From: Nemertoderma westbladi
Taxonomy: Eukaryota; Xenacoelomorpha; Nemertodermatida; Nemertodermatidae
Length of the DNA stretch: 64,000 nucleotides
Direction: 5' to 3'
Assembly (NCBI GenBank): GCA_032718475.1
Contig: JAUCBJ010008061.1
Location: forward strand, 1 to 64,000
Within the stretch, counting starts at the first letter, position 1. Every line of letters starts with the position of its first letter. Position numbers and translations under genes: made by a program. The notes below the pieces were generated by a model, which made no database searches, was not told where the DNA came from, and saw nothing but the letters and a program-made list of their open reading frames with translations. Positions 22,838-34,084 of the stretch are shown here, piece after piece.

Positions 22838-24080
22838 CTCCCCCCCATGCTATCTTCCTGGTGAGAAGATAGCATCACCTATGAGTGCGCTTCAATTCCA
22901 CTGGAACCCGATCTACTATCGGGTGTGGGGTGGAGTTCTCTTACTTGGAGTCGGCTTTCCAGGCCGCTCCCTCTGGGTATGATATTACTACCCCCTCTTG
23001 GTGCAACCGCAACCTATGTTGCACCAAGTCATCTGGCGTCTCTGTTTGAGACAATTGTGGAATCCTCACACAATTTTAAAAACCCTCTCACTTTGAACTC
23101 TAACTTCTCACTCTAACTCCACTTACTCTCTCTAACTTCACTCTGCTCCCCCCACATTCGAATTGCACTCCTCTCACTCTCTCTCATCCTGTCAACACCT
23201 CCTCTCCATACTTCCCTGTTCTCTACCACTCCTAAAGGCGCTAAATTTCTTATGATATCATACCCTGTGCCATCATTCTATCTACCTTATCTAAATCTTA
23301 CTTCTTGCTTACTACTTACTCTACTAACTATCTTACTACTAACTCTATTCTACTAACTCTAATTATACTAGCTCTCTAACTCTAACTCTACCTCTACTAA
23401 CTCTCTTAACTCCTTAACTCTGTAACTACTAACTCTTCTAACTATGTGGTGCTTTCAGTGCCCACAACCACTCTGCTACTACCTCTATCTACGTGGCGCT
23501 TTCGGTGCCCACAACCTCTCTACCTCTATCTACGTGGCGCTTTCGGTGCCCACAACCCCTCTACTCTCTTTCTACGTGGCGCTTCCGGTGCCCACAACCT
23601 CTCTACTACTAGTTTCTACGTGGCGCTTCTGGTGCCCACAACCCCTCTGCTACTACTCGTGGCATGTCAATATACCACACTCCCTAACTTGCCTACTTCT
23701 AACTTAATGGTACCACGTACCCTCCTACTCCCGTGGTATGTTTATATACCACACTCCCTATACCCTCCGACTTCTAACTTAACGGTACCACGTACCCTTC
23801 TACTCCCGTGGTATGTTTATATACCACACTCCCTATACCCGCCGACTTCTAACTTCTTACTAACTTCTAACTTTCTTACTTCTACTTACTTTCTAGCTTC
23901 CTACTTCTTACTAACTTCTAACTAGTGCTCGCTATCTAAATCTTACTAACTTCTACTAACTTTCTGACTGCTACTTACTTTATTTTATTATTTTATTTAT
24001 TTATTTAATTATTTGTGTGTGGGAAGGGCGTCTCGCTCTCATTCCCACCCCCCTCAGTCCAAAATATTGGACGACTAATC
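22838..24080 (-). other. E3 3' untranslated region with minisatellites
   Basis: Contains repeats of TCTACGTGGCGCTTTCGGTG (23440-23640) and of a unit with GGTACCACGTACC and TGGTATGTTTATATACCACA (23690-23850). Close to the pol stop, 24005-24080 matches the sequence just after pol in E5 (GACTGAGGGGGGTGGGA… on the minus strand). This shows that only the internal part of pol is missing. Confidence 0.65.
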
Positions 24081-24081
24081 T

Positions 24082-24705
24082 CTAAAGGTGCCCCTTCTTC
24101 CAGTAGGCAGAGGCACTCTCCCACTGCCCCCCTATACGTCCTCTTAATCTTCGCCACACTTTCTTCGCCAATTCCAACTCACCAGGAATTGGTTCTCCCT
24201 CTTCCGCCACCCTAAAATCGGGTCTCTCCGCCGCCTTCTTGACTTCCTTATCTCCTGGCAGCAAAATGCCACCCTTCATCTGGTCTTCGCCTGCCGGTAG
24301 AATGAAAAGAAATCGGAAGAATAGATAAAACAGAATGGACAATAGTAATCCTATCCCTCTCCACCCTGTCTTCTTACTCGACCTCCCCCTTGTCGGTATG
24401 CCTCTCAACCGGACCGGCGTCTCTTCCAGACACTCCTCTGGACACTTCTCCAGACACTCCTCCGGACACTCCTCCGGACTGTTGTCCTCCGGACATCTCG
24501 CCGTCCACTCCTCTCCATCCCCATACCGATACTTGCTGGGAACATCCTTGTTCCATCCCATTGTCTCTAAGTCTTCCGCATCGAATCCATTCTCCTCCGC
24601 CCACTCTCTTGCTGTTACTTCCCCTTCTAGCTTATCTACCGTCTCTGGTTTCTCCTCTGCGTCCTTAACGGTGCCTGGTAGCATGCACCCTGATGTCTCC
24701 GACAC
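24082..24705 (-). CDS. E3 replacement segment following protease
   Basis: A 207-codon frame that starts in the end of the protease region (ETSGCMLPGTV). It then carries the segment shared with E1 (REWAEENGFDAEDLETMGWN, YRYGDGEEWTARCPE), a Glu/Cys-Pro repeat (EECPEECLEKCPEE), a hydrophobic stretch of about 20 residues that could span a membrane (LLLSILFYLFFRFLFIL), and KGGILLPGDK plus AERPDFR as in E1. Its end merges with the extreme C-terminus of pol (RGRIGGQ…). It replaces RT, RNase H and integrase. The function is unknown. Two independent copies carry it, so it is a lineage feature. Confidence 0.55.
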   Translation of the reverse strand: MSETSGCMLPGTVKDAEEKPETVDKLEGEVTAREWAEENGFDAEDLETMGWNKDVPSKYRYGDGEEWTARCPEDNSPEECPEECLEKCPEECLEETPVRLRGIPTRGRSSKKTGWRGIGLLLSILFYLFFRFLFILPAGEDQMKGGILLPGDKEVKKAAERPDFRVAEEGEPIPGELELAKKVWRRLRGRIGGQWESASAYWKKGHL

Positions 24706-25342
24706 CCTGTGTGGAATCTTGGTTTTAATTGGGCCGCTAAGCGTCCATCCGAACGGCGTGAGAATCGCCGTCGGATCCCGCTAGTCTGTCTTCCCCGAAG
24801 ATCGTCTGTACTCTTTCGTGGGCCGTCGGGCAGTCCATACCCACTATGATGGATACCTTCGAGACGTCCACCTCCGGTATTGAAAAATCGATATCGTCCA
24901 GGAACCGGTACTGCTCGACCTCGATGTTAGTTGGTCTCCTGGCATTAATATTGATCGATTCTATGATCTGAATGGGGTCTATGGTCGCCCCATAGTCACA
25001 TCCCGGTGCAATCGCTGATATCTTGCACCGTCCCGTCCTCATCTCCAGGACCTCATCCTTACTTGAGACAGTAGTTACCGCCAACCTACTCGGCCTCGTC
25101 TGTAACCCTATCTCCTCGGCCACCCAATTCTCCACCAGCGTGAAGGCTGCTCCGCTGTCGACCAGCATTAATGTTGTGACTGATCGGCCGCCCCTTCCTG
25201 TTATCTTCACTGGTACTACCCCGAGTAGTACTTTCCTCTTTCTTCTTGCTCCTGTCGTGCTTGTAGCCATTGTTTGGCCTCCAGTCTCATCATCTCCTAT
25301 TGCTGTTTCTCTACACTCTCCGGATCTGTGTCCTTCTACCAC
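24706..25342 (-). pseudogene. E3 protease (DUF1758)
   Basis: Retropepsin-like domain with an intact LMLVDSGAAFTLVENW motif, then ISSKDEVLEMRTGRCKI, DYGATIDPIQIIES and IIVGMDCPTAHERVQTIFGE, closely matching E5. It would cleave the Gag-Pol precursor. A single-base frame break near 24780 separates it from the next segment, and another separates it from the upstream region, so it is counted as a pseudogene even though the active-site Asp is kept. Confidence 0.75.
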
Positions 25343-25377
25343 GCATCGATGACATAGTCCGTTTGCGTCTGTGTAGG

Positions 25378-26653
25378 CTACACGATCTTGTTTGGCAACG
25401 CTTGCCAGTGCTTACAACTCATGGTCTTATGGGTTCCGTCCCTATGTAATTGACATTCGAATCCTGGATTGTAGCGTTCCCTGTATAGTCCCTCACGTAT
25501 CGCGCGTAGGTTTATATCTACCTGTTTAGTGTTTTGGTTATCTGGACTCGGCCTACTGGGTGTGTTGGGGTTATGTTTGTTTGTGATGTTATTTTCTTTC
25601 TGTCCCTGCCACGGTGTGGCCCTACTCCCAGCTAACTGTGGGCTTGTAGCCCCCTGTGTGGCCGCGTGTGGTAGCGACTGTCTTACTCTCGGGAATGGAT
25701 CTGCAGGATTGTGTTCGGGTTTAGGCCTGTTGTATTCGGTCTTCGGCGCCTTCCCCAAACTATCCTCACTATAGACTGGGTCTGTAATCAACTCTGCTTC
25801 GTAGTTGAGGAAGTTTGACATTTCCTCTAAGCCCTGGTTCCGCACCTTTCTTCTCCCGGGTGGAGAAGGCGATCTTCCTCCACTTGCTCCGTAGCCAGAT
25901 CGGCAGTGCCTGCGCTATCGTGGTGATATTATTAGATGCGTTGAGTTCGTATGGCGCGTCTAGTGTTTTCAGCACGATTAACGCCTTCTCGACCTTGTTC
26001 GCAAACGTCTTTATGCTAACAGGGTTATCTTGTAGGCCACCCGATGTTATCCCCCTTAAGGTCTGCCGGATGATCTTGGCTGGGTGTCCGTATTCCCTGT
26101 CTAGGGCCCGCCATGCAGTCGTGAAGCCGCCCTCGATGCCCTGATACTGCCTCACGATGTCGTACGCTGGGCCTCCTGTATATACCTGTAAATATTTTAG
26201 GCACTCCGCCTGCGTCAGGTTCTTACTTAATATCTCGTTGCTGTACATGCGTCGGAATTGCAGGTATTCTTCCGGCCTACTTCCGTCGAATTTAAATGGC
26301 TCTACTGGTGGTAGCTCGATCCTGGTCTTGAGTGCATCGATTAGTGTCGCCATTCCCATTGCCTGTGCTTCCAATGGGTTCGAGGGATGCTGTACAGATT
26401 CTCCTGTTGGGTGCGGTCCGCCCGTCGGGCCTGTTGACTTTACTTGCGTCGGATATATCATTGGGGGTAACGGCCCCCTCCATATTTCCGTGTCGCACGA
26501 CCTGTTCTCGTCCAGGGGGTTCGATGTTCTTATTCCTGTTTGAGTGTATTGTTGATATTGTAATGGGGGAATGTCACCCTCCCCCCCCCCCCCCCCCCCA
26601 CCGGTATTATATTTGGTACTGGGGTTGATGTTAATATATTGGGGCCCATACAT
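25378..26653 (-). pseudogene. E3 DUF1759 and zinc-knuckle part of the polyprotein
   Basis: 25769-26653 encodes the start of the pol frame (GGGGGEGDIPPLQYQQY) and the DUF1759 domain (MGMATLIDALKTRIELPPVE, QAECLKYLQVYTGGPAYD). 25378-25845 continues in another frame (EEMSNFLNYEAELITDPVYS … HKTMSCKHWQALP). The frame break lies near 25830. On the minus strand the start region runs through a tract of 19 G and lies in the -1 frame relative to gag, as in E5. Confidence 0.75.
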
Positions 26654-29107
26654 CTATCTGCAATAACTCTCCCCTCCCCTGGATATATGTTATGTCCCTG
26701 CATATTATAGTCATGCTGCTGTGCTGGTACCGATATAGGCCTATCCACTTCTTGCCTACCTACCGGTATATACTCCGCGACTTCCGGATCTAATCCCATT
26801 GTTCGCGCTACCCTATCGCCTACGCTATCTCTCCCAGCATGGCCTATAGTATGTGCAGTAAGGCCTACGGTATGTCCTGCAGTCTGCATGTGCCCTTCTG
26901 GACCGAAGTTTAACCTTCTCGAATAATCCAAGAAGTCCTCCCCACGACTACCGTACTCTCGATCGGCAGCTATATCCCGCTGGAAAGCTTCCCCCCACCC
27001 GCTGCTTCTTACTTCACTATCTCTTACTTCGCTTCTACGCCCCTCTTGTGGGACATTCTCTGCCCCCCCCCCTCTCTCGCCACTAATCTCCCGTGGTGGG
27101 GCGCCCGTAGCCCCCCCCCCCCCCACTCGCCACTTCTTACTTCACTACCTCTTACTTCGCTTCTACGCCCCTCTTGTGGGGCATTCTCTGCCCCCCCTCT
27201 CTCGCCACTAATCTTCCGTTGTGGGGCGCCCGTAGCCCCCCCCCCCCCACTCGCCACTTCTTACTTCGCTACCTCTTACTTCGCTTCTATACCCCTCTCT
27301 AGTCGACGCACTGTCTCTACTGCGGCTGGGTCTACTCACCCCCGCCTCTCCCTGTGCAACTGCATGGCCTGGCAGGCTCCCGTTGGGTTGACTCACCCCC
27401 ACTACTCCCTGCCTAACTACGTGGCCTTGCAGGCTCCCGTCGGCGTCACTCACCCCTGCTACTCCCTGCCTAACTACGTGGCCTTGCAGGCTCCCCTCGG
27501 GGTCTCTCACCCCCGCTACTCCCTGCGTACTAACTACGTTGCCTTGCAGGCTCCCGTTGGCCGGACCACTTGTGTCTCCTACATTAGTATTAATAGCCCC
27601 ATTATCAATATTATTATTTTCTAAATTATTCAAATTATTTGAATTATTCTGTATATTTAAATTTAAATTATTATTCGAATTATTTTGAATATTCGAATTA
27701 GAATTATTATTTTGTATATTTAAATTAATATTATTATTTGGATTAAATAAATTTAAATTAGAATTACCGGATAAAACATTATTTCCTGCAACGAAAGTTT
27801 GGTTAGGGTTATCTACTACGGTACTATTAATATTAATTTCTTCTAACATATTATTATTCCCCCCCCCCCCCCCCCCGCCCGTATGGTTACACCAGTTCTG
27901 GTTCTGTCGTCCGGTGCCTGTAAGTGGGGTATTAACAAACGTTTCCACTACTTCTGGCTCCTCGTAAATACTACCCGAGCCAGCCTCACTCTCAGATTGT
28001 CCCAACTGCGCCAGTTCTAGTCGGCGCTTCTGCTTGGCCTGATATTGCATAAGCCCCCTTAGCCGGGCATACATATCATCCCGCATACGCTTTCCCACTC
28101 TCTCCTCTCTCTCTATCCTCTCGTAAACTTTGCTCGGCCAACTCTGCCTCTCTCGTCTCCCGCTCTCTACGCTCGTTCTCTACTCTCTCTGCCCTAGCTG
28201 CCTCTCTCACTTCTCGCTCTTTACTCTCGTTCTCTACTCTCATCTCTCGCTCTTTACGCTCGTTCTCTATTTTTGCCTCCCGTTCCTCGCGCTCCCTACA
28301 GTTTCTCACCACCCTCTCGGCCCTCGCTCTACATTCCCTGGCTAACTCTCTCTCTCTTTCTAATAATGCGGTTCCCTCATTCAACTGCCTCTCTAATTCT
28401 TTCTGTTCTAGCGCCGCAATGTCTAATTGACATGCCAGATCTATCTCTAACACCCTTCTTGCTTTTGCGGAGGATGTAGTGGACTTATCGGTCGCGACGG
28501 ACTCCCGTCGCCTCTCTGTCCTACTAACTTTACCCCGCTTTCCGGGGTTCTCGCTAACCGACGAGACCGAATCCTCGGAGTTAACCTCGGGTTCGCCCTC
28601 GTGCGGGTCTGCCCAACCCACTAACTTAATTCCCCTAGCATCCACTAAATACGGCCCTACGTACACAATTTGGGGCTCCATAATCCCGGATCGCCACAGT
28701 TCGAATAGTTCGGTGGCAACCCCCCTCGCTCTCTCACTCGCCAGTTCTCCCTGCCTGAAACGGACTAGATATCTGAAATGTTTATTCGACTCACCTAGCC
28801 GCTGGCTCAACTTCCCCTGGTTTACCTTCTCTCCCCCCTTGGCTTCCCTCAATTGTTTCTTGGTGGCATTGTAGGCCCGTCGAAGCCGATCGCTGGTCCC
28901 GACGTCCTCTTCGCCAACATCTCCTCCTCCTCCCCTGGTTCGGCGTCGTACCAGCGGCCCCACCGTTGCCGTTCCGGTGGGCCGTCCGTCGCCCTCGGCC
29001 TGTGGCTGGCCGGCGACTTCGGTACTTCGACCACCGTCGTGCGTCGACTCGTCCCTTCCTTGTGGTAGACGGCCGCCCTCCGCTTGGACTGCCGGATCGT
29101 CTCTCAT
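26530..29107 (-). pseudogene. E3 gag
   Basis: Three successive frames, 29107-28076, 28098-27208 and 27126-26530, together cover a Gag like that of E4: helical N-terminal region (RLRRAYNATKKQLREAKGGE, GPYLVDARGIKLVGW), Arg/Glu coiled coil with repeats of about 30 bp, Gly run at the C tract near 27860, Asn-rich segment, four repeats around SLQGHVVRQGVAG, and EWGGGGYG repeats coded by C runs. The first roughly 40 codons and the 5' LTR are absent because the copy stops at T2. Frame changes fall in or near the homopolymer tracts. Confidence 0.75.
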
Positions 29108-29123
29108 CGGCGAATCCGCGGCG

Positions 29124-29193
29124 AACTCGTTCGAACGACTTTACAAAACTCGGGAAAACAAATCTAATTGGCTGGAGTGGTTTCTCTACCAAC
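29124..29193. repeat. T2 left TIR
   Basis: Begins AACTCGTTCGAACGACTTTA. It is inverted, with a few differences, at 33693-33762. Confidence 0.8.
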
Positions 29194-29500
29194 AAATCAC
29201 TCGGGAAAACAAACGTAATTGGTTGGTTAGTGAATTTCCAAAATATATTAGTATACAAAGTATATATTAGTACAAAGTTAGTACATTGTTAGTACAAAGT
29301 ACAAAGCATATATATTAGTATAAAATATACTTCTTTGTTACTACAGGTTTAGGTTCATTTATGTTAAACTAATACTAAGGAGCAGTTGTTTCTGAAGGCC
29401 TACTGTATGTATCTGTACTGTAGGTAATCTCAGTATGAGTGTTGACGGCCTAATGTGTTGTGCGGTATATTTGTGGGGATCCTATTAGCATACCTCTGTT

Positions 29501-30349
29501 ATGTCCAGTAGTAATTCCTCAGTTACGTCTGAAATTTCTGATCTGGAGGACTTCCAAAAGGAAAGAAAGAAGCGACTGAATGCGTTAATTGAACGTGTCC
29601 GATCTCATAAGCGATACAAGAAGCCCAAGTCGCCTAAAACAAGAACCGTTAAAGCCCATCATAAAACTATAGACAATTATCAGGGGAATAGAAATGCGTG
29701 TCGTTCTACCCGTAACATAGAAATTGGATGGAAAGTTTGTCAGAATAACGATTTTATTCAAATTAGAACTTCTAAAGGTGGTGGGACTCGAAGTATCCGA
29801 TTTGATAAACAATCTACGATCCGTAATGTTTTGACCACTGGCATCGACCTATTTTATCCAAATGGCGAAAATTCATTCGGAAGGAGAGAAAACTTCGAAT
29901 ATCATTTAATGGACTGGGCCAATAATGTTTGCAGTGAAGAAGACTTAAATAAAACTGTAGCTGAATATTACACTCGAACTGGATTTAAAACTTTGAGGTT
30001 TTACGTAGGATCGCGTTACCAAGAACCTGTCACCAGTGCGACTGAACATACAGCAGGAATGAGTAGTCAAGATCGCAACCCCACAACAACCCATGATAAT
30101 GATGCAAATCGTGGGATCCTTGGTGTAAATGAATCTGTTGCTGTTACACCAACACCGGAAGATTGGGCTGAACCAATTCCATTAACGATCAACAACCAAA
30201 GTGATATTGAAGAAGTTTATAGATCGACAGCAACTGCTGGTAGTAGTTCATACGATTTCCGTCCACGCGATACTGTGCGGGCTCCACATCGTTTTGAATT
30301 TGATGAAAGGGGGGTAAACTTTAAGCCGTCGGCCGACTGCATTAGCTGA
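29501..30349 (+). CDS. T2 accessory gene, exon/part 1 (ubiquitin-like domain)
   Basis: A 282-codon frame from ATG, with a basic N-terminus (KERKKRLNALIERVRSHKR) and then a domain at about residues 70-175: IEIGWKVCQNNDFIQIRTSK, GGGTRSIRFDK, DLFYPNGENSFGR, VAEYYTRTGFKTLRFYVGS. This is the pattern of a domain placed before HECT-like domains in many fish and cnidarian proteins. The frame ends after a low-complexity tail. It probably joins the HECT-like frame that starts about 400 bp downstream through an intron (GTAAAC near 30309, possible acceptor TTACAG near 30720), although an insertion between them is also possible. Confidence 0.55.
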   Translation: MSSSNSSVTSEISDLEDFQKERKKRLNALIERVRSHKRYKKPKSPKTRTVKAHHKTIDNYQGNRNACRSTRNIEIGWKVCQNNDFIQIRTSKGGGTRSIRFDKQSTIRNVLTTGIDLFYPNGENSFGRRENFEYHLMDWANNVCSEEDLNKTVAEYYTRTGFKTLRFYVGSRYQEPVTSATEHTAGMSSQDRNPTTTHDNDANRGILGVNESVAVTPTPEDWAEPIPLTINNQSDIEEVYRSTATAGSSSYDFRPRDTVRAPHRFEFDERGVNFKPSADCIS

Positions 30350-30720
30350 CACCATGTCAGCCGACAGCTATTCCGGATTTCCGAAACAAACACCCCCCCC
30401 CCCCACCCCACCCCCACCGAGTTACTTACGCTAGGGTCAGTAATAATATATTTTATTACTGACACGAGGGTAAATAATGAGGAAAATAACTCAAAATGCG
30501 GGTAATGCGGGAGGGGGGGGGGGGGGGGGGGAGATAAAAATGGGGCTTGGTATTTTTGGGGGAATTTGGAGTCCTCCCATTAAACTGAATTAATTAAACC
30601 TATAGCACATGGTACCATGTTGCAGGGTTTGAGTGTGGGAGAGGATATCTTATCTTTTAGTTATTTATTTATCTTCTTATTTTTATTATTTTTTGAAAAC
30701 AATAATTTACCGGATTTACA
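30350..30720. other. Interval between the two parts of the HECT-like gene
   Basis: Non-coding, with poly-C (30392-30415) and poly-G (about 30512-30530) runs. Inverted text flanks it (GTAAACTTTAAGCCGTCGGC at about 30308 and its near complement at about 30750). It is either an intron or a small inserted fold-back element. Confidence 0.4.
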
Positions 30721-31866
30721 GTTATAAAGTTAAAAATTATCAAAATAGACGGCTGTCGGCTTAATGTTTACACCCTATTGTATGAAAGCATTGAACCAAT
30801 AATTGACAATGATAGTGATACAGACGCCCAAATCGCTTATGACCCTAATGAGTTTTTACTTAAACAAGAAAACCTGACAATCAACCGCACTACTATTTTT
30901 AAAGATATGATCGAGTTTTTTAAGCACGAGGGAATTATAGATGTGCCCTTGATGGTAAAGTTCGTAGATGAGATTGGGGCTGACTATGAAGGAATCTCGA
31001 GAGACGCTTATACTGGATTCTGGGAGGAGTTTTTTGACCAAGTGGCTGACGGTGAAAATTACAGAGTACCTGCACTTTGCCCAGAATTTCAGCAGGAAGA
31101 ATGGAAAAGTGTTGGTCGAATATTAGTTAAAGGCTTTAAAGATTGTGGCTTTTTCCCTTTAATGTTGGCACCAGCATTTGTAATTGCTACTATTCACGGT
31201 GAAGATGCTGTAACTAATGAAATACTTTTAGATTCATTCTGCTCATATCTGTCACCTTCTGATAATGATGTAATACAACAAGCCCTTAATTCCACATTAA
31301 ATGATGATGAACAGGATGAATTATCCGATATTTTAGAACGTTTTGGATACCATTCAGTGATACCTAGTCAAGAAAACATGAAATCAGTAATTATTCAGTC
31401 TGCACACAAGCAACTTATTCAACAGAGTAGTTACGCGTCTGAGATGATTTCTACTGTAGCTCGGAGCTTCTTTATCAATGAATTACCCCTTGTAGAATCT
31501 ATAAATTCGCTATATGAATCAAAGAAAGCAACAATTCACTCAGTCCTAGGGCTATTTTCAACTACTATACCATCTACTGAATGTGAGAGCCGATGTTTTA
31601 AATTTTTTCAACAATTTATACGGGCTCAGGATGGTAAAGGTTTAAGAGCCTTACTGAGATTTATGACCGGCTCCGACATTGTTAGTGTTAAAGTGATTTC
31701 TATAGAATTCGTGAAATTAGATGGGGCTGCCAGGCGACCAATAGCGCGTACTTGTGGCCCCGTACTTGTGTTGCCAACGACATATCGATATTACCGCCAG
31801 TTGAGGCAGGAGTTTGAATGCATACTTAAAAACTCACAGGAAACTTTTAAGTTCAATATTATTTAG
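30721..31866 (+). CDS. T2 HECT-like domain protein, part 2
   Basis: The open frame has no ATG start (it opens upstream of TTG at 30778), which suggests an internal exon. It has the course of a HECT-like fold: LTINRTTIFKDMIEFFK, VDEIGADYEGISRDAYTGFW, VGRILVKGFKDCGFFP, ALLRFMTGSDI, and a C-terminal ARRPIARTCGPVLVLPTTY. In true HECT E3 ligases the Cys before the final lobe (here in RTCGPVLVLP) forms the ubiquitin thioester. Whether this divergent version works as a ligase is unknown. It is part of the mobile element, not a host gene. Confidence 0.65.
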   Translation, partial: VIKLKIIKIDGCRLNVYTLLYESIEPIIDNDSDTDAQIAYDPNEFLLKQENLTINRTTIFKDMIEFFKHEGIIDVPLMVKFVDEIGADYEGISRDAYTGFWEEFFDQVADGENYRVPALCPEFQQEEWKSVGRILVKGFKDCGFFPLMLAPAFVIATIHGEDAVTNEILLDSFCSYLSPSDNDVIQQALNSTLNDDEQDELSDILERFGYHSVIPSQENMKSVIIQSAHKQLIQQSSYASEMISTVARSFFINELPLVESINSLYESKKATIHSVLGLFSTTIPSTECESRCFKFFQQFIRAQDGKGLRALLRFMTGSDIVSVKVISIEFVKLDGAARRPIARTCGPVLVLPTTYRYYRQLRQEFECILKNSQETFKFNII

Positions 31867-32247
31867 AATTTGTGATTTATGTACACCTACTGTATATGTA
31901 CGTAGGTATTTCCAGCAGTTTGTGGGTGTTTATAGTACCGGTAGTTTATAGAAGTTTACAGTAGTTTATAGATGTTTACAGTAGTTTATAGAAGTTTACA
32001 GTAGTTTATATATGTTTACAGTAGTTTATAGATGTTTACAGTAGTTTATTCATGGTTGCAATGTTTGTTTTGTCTAGTAAAGATTAAAAAAGTCGTTATC
32101 TGTGAAACACTTACTTACCTTCTTTAATAAATTTGACTTGGAATATTAATTAAGAACAATTATTACAATTAATAATTGTTAATTAATAACAAAGGAGTAG
32201 CCCCCCCCCCCCCCTTAAAATTCCTATACATAGTAAAAATTCGAAAA
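31867..32247. repeat. Minisatellite and 3' spacer in T2
   Basis: About six copies of GTTTACAGTAGTTTATAGA (31945-32052) lie between the convergent genes, with a poly-C run of about 14 near 32200. No gene. Confidence 0.7.
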
Positions 32248-33508
32248 TCATTCAAGACCCAAATCTTCCAATTGTTCTAGAATTACTGTGAAAGTTGTAA
32301 TTGCAGATTCATATGATTGGGGTGCGGCTGGAACATTTCCCAAGAATGCAAGTTCTAGGAGCTCAATAAAGTCGGGATTACAGTCGGGTGTTACATTACC
32401 AACGATTCTATGCGATATGAATTCCAGTTCCGAATGAGATATAGATAATTCTACAGAACAGTCCTTTTTACCATACTTCAGGACAAGCATAAAGCACATC
32501 GGGGATTCCTCCAATCCAATCAATCTTGCGGTTACGTCGCATTCTGTGTGTGTTCCATGTCTGCATAAAAAAGTTTAGCTGTGTTTGTATTAGTTCAAAA
32601 AAACAATATCTTGCTGTTTGAATGTGGATAGGATTGGTTGTATTATAAAACCCACTATTAACCATACTTCGGAATAGGTCTATCAGAAACTGAACCACAT
32701 TAGATCGCAAATCGCGCCAGAATCGCTCAATTCTAGTATTGTATACGGAACTTCCTGTTATTATAGAATTATTTCGCCTTGAATCGTTACAACTCGACCG
32801 CAGTTCTTTGTGGAGGCGTTTAATAATAACATTTTCGGTTCCGGCATCAACTCTAATTAAGTAAGGGAGCCGGCCGCATTCTTTAAGAAAATTAAAATAA
32901 GCACCAACAACAATTTTAGGATCGTTGTTACTCGGCAAGACATTTAACCAGAGTACTCTCCTTGAGAACCCGTCTATTGCCCCATGAATTGGAAAGCCGT
33001 AGGGCTTTAACTTATCATATCCATCAATATGAACCGTGTGATTAGAACCTTTAGAATGGTATCGCGTACGTCGATGAAGTGTTTTTCGTAAGCGAGATTT
33101 TACGCCTTCAGGATCTACATATTTCAAAATAAGTCTAACAGTTTCCTTAGAGGCATTAATAAACGATCTGGACCATAATCTTTTACAAATTGATCGGTAT
33201 CCACAATTTATACCACCGTACTCAAAAATTTCCACCAATATTCCGGATAATATTTCCTCAAACGAAGTATCGTAATCTCTACTGTGGAGATTCATATTGG
33301 CTTTATATCTTCGTACTGATCTTTCGGATAGAGCAATATTATGAACCGAGTTTAACATAGAGGCTGTCTCCTTAGCGGTGAATTGGAAATAGAAATAGAC
33401 AGTTATCAAATCATTTACAGAAAATCTGTTACAGCCTTCAGAAAATGTAAAAGGAAGATAATTATTTTGAGACATTTTAAGTAATATTCTAATAATGAGA
33501 CAATTCAA
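32248..33508 (-). pseudogene. T2 DDE integrase/transposase with a C-terminal frame break
   Basis: The main frame (33508-32468, 346 codons; a likely start is the Met at residue 12) has an N-terminal helix-turn-helix-like region and a catalytic core: HIDGYDKLKPYG (D162), PIHGAIDGFSRRVLWLN, IRVDAGTENV (D221) and TRIERFWRDL (E261). It ends with GGIPDVLYACPEVW. The next 70 or so codons (32470-32248, DCSVELSISHSELEFISHRI…) are in another frame, and the break lies at TGGTAAAAAG. The enzyme would cut and join the transposon ends in the nucleus. All three acidic residues are present, so the core may be intact even though the C-terminus is broken. Confidence 0.75.
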
Positions 33509-33692
33509 ATGCAGAATATGTTCAACTCAAAACTGTAATCGGCCTGGCTACCACATCGAATCTTTTTTAAATTGCCCACATTAATATTAATTCACAGGTA
33601 CTGTTTACCGATTCGATAAAAAAAGGTGATCAAGGATACTGCAGCTTCAGTCTGATTGGCTTATTTATAGAAACAAACTTGATTTGATGTTT

Positions 33693-34084
33693 GTTGGTAG
33701 AGAAACCACTCCAGCCAATTAGATTTGTTTCCCTGAGTTTTGTAAAGTCGTTCGAACGAGTTTGCAAAAGTCGGGAGAACAAAAAAAAAGATTACAAAAA
33801 ACAAACTTGTTTTCCCGAGTTTTGTAAAGTCGTTCGAACGAGTTTACAAAAGTCGGGTGAACAAAAAAAAAAGATTACAAAAAACAAACTTTTGTTTTCC
33901 TGAGTTTTGTAAAGTCGTTCGAACGAGTTTGCAAAAGTCGGGGAAACAAACTTGATTGGATGTTTGTTGGTATAGAAACCACTCCAGCCAATTAGATTTG
34001 TTTTCAGGAGTTTTGTATAGTCGTACGAACGAGTTTACAAAAGTCGGGTGAACAAAAAAAAAGATTACAAAAAACAAACTTTTG
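33693..34084. repeat. T2 right TIR and tandem copies of the end sequence
   Basis: The right TIR (33693-33762) is followed by further copies of GTTTTGTAAAGTCGTTCGAA…CAAAAGTCGGG with AAAAAAAGATTACAAAAAAC spacers, in units of about 100-120 bp. At 33961-34035 there is a second copy of the whole TIR. This suggests nested ends or a subterminal array like that of T1. Confidence 0.7.

Larger units (their letters stand above)
15449..29123 (-). mobile_element. E3: BEL/Pao copy lacking RT and integrase, interrupted by E4
   Basis: On the minus strand the element runs from gag (about 29107) to its 3' LTR. The 3' LTR is split into 15449-15719 and 22521-22837 by insertion of E4. The 5' LTR and the first codons of gag are missing because the copy stops at transposon T2 (29124). 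It carries gag, DUF1759, zinc-knuckle and protease regions, then a replacement segment and the extreme 3' end of pol, with no RT, RNase H or integrase. Several frame breaks show it is inactive. Confidence 0.85.
29124..33762 (+). mobile_element. T2: TIR DNA transposon with HECT-like gene and DDE integrase
   Basis: Inverted repeats of about 70 bp lie at 29124-29193 and 33693-33762 (AACTCGTTCGAACGACTTTA… and complement). Inside, two plus-strand reading frames face one minus-strand integrase. The integrase family, with IHGAIDGFSRR and DAGTEN motifs, is common in fish and invertebrate mobile DNA; I believe Repbase groups such elements under IS3EU, but this is from memory. The plus-strand gene family often accompanies it. 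No target duplication was recognised. The left end abuts truncated E3 gag. Confidence 0.7.

Noticed and set aside
25023-28874. Plus-strand frames over E3
   Set aside because: They are antisense to the gag and protease of E3, which have clear homology on the minus strand.
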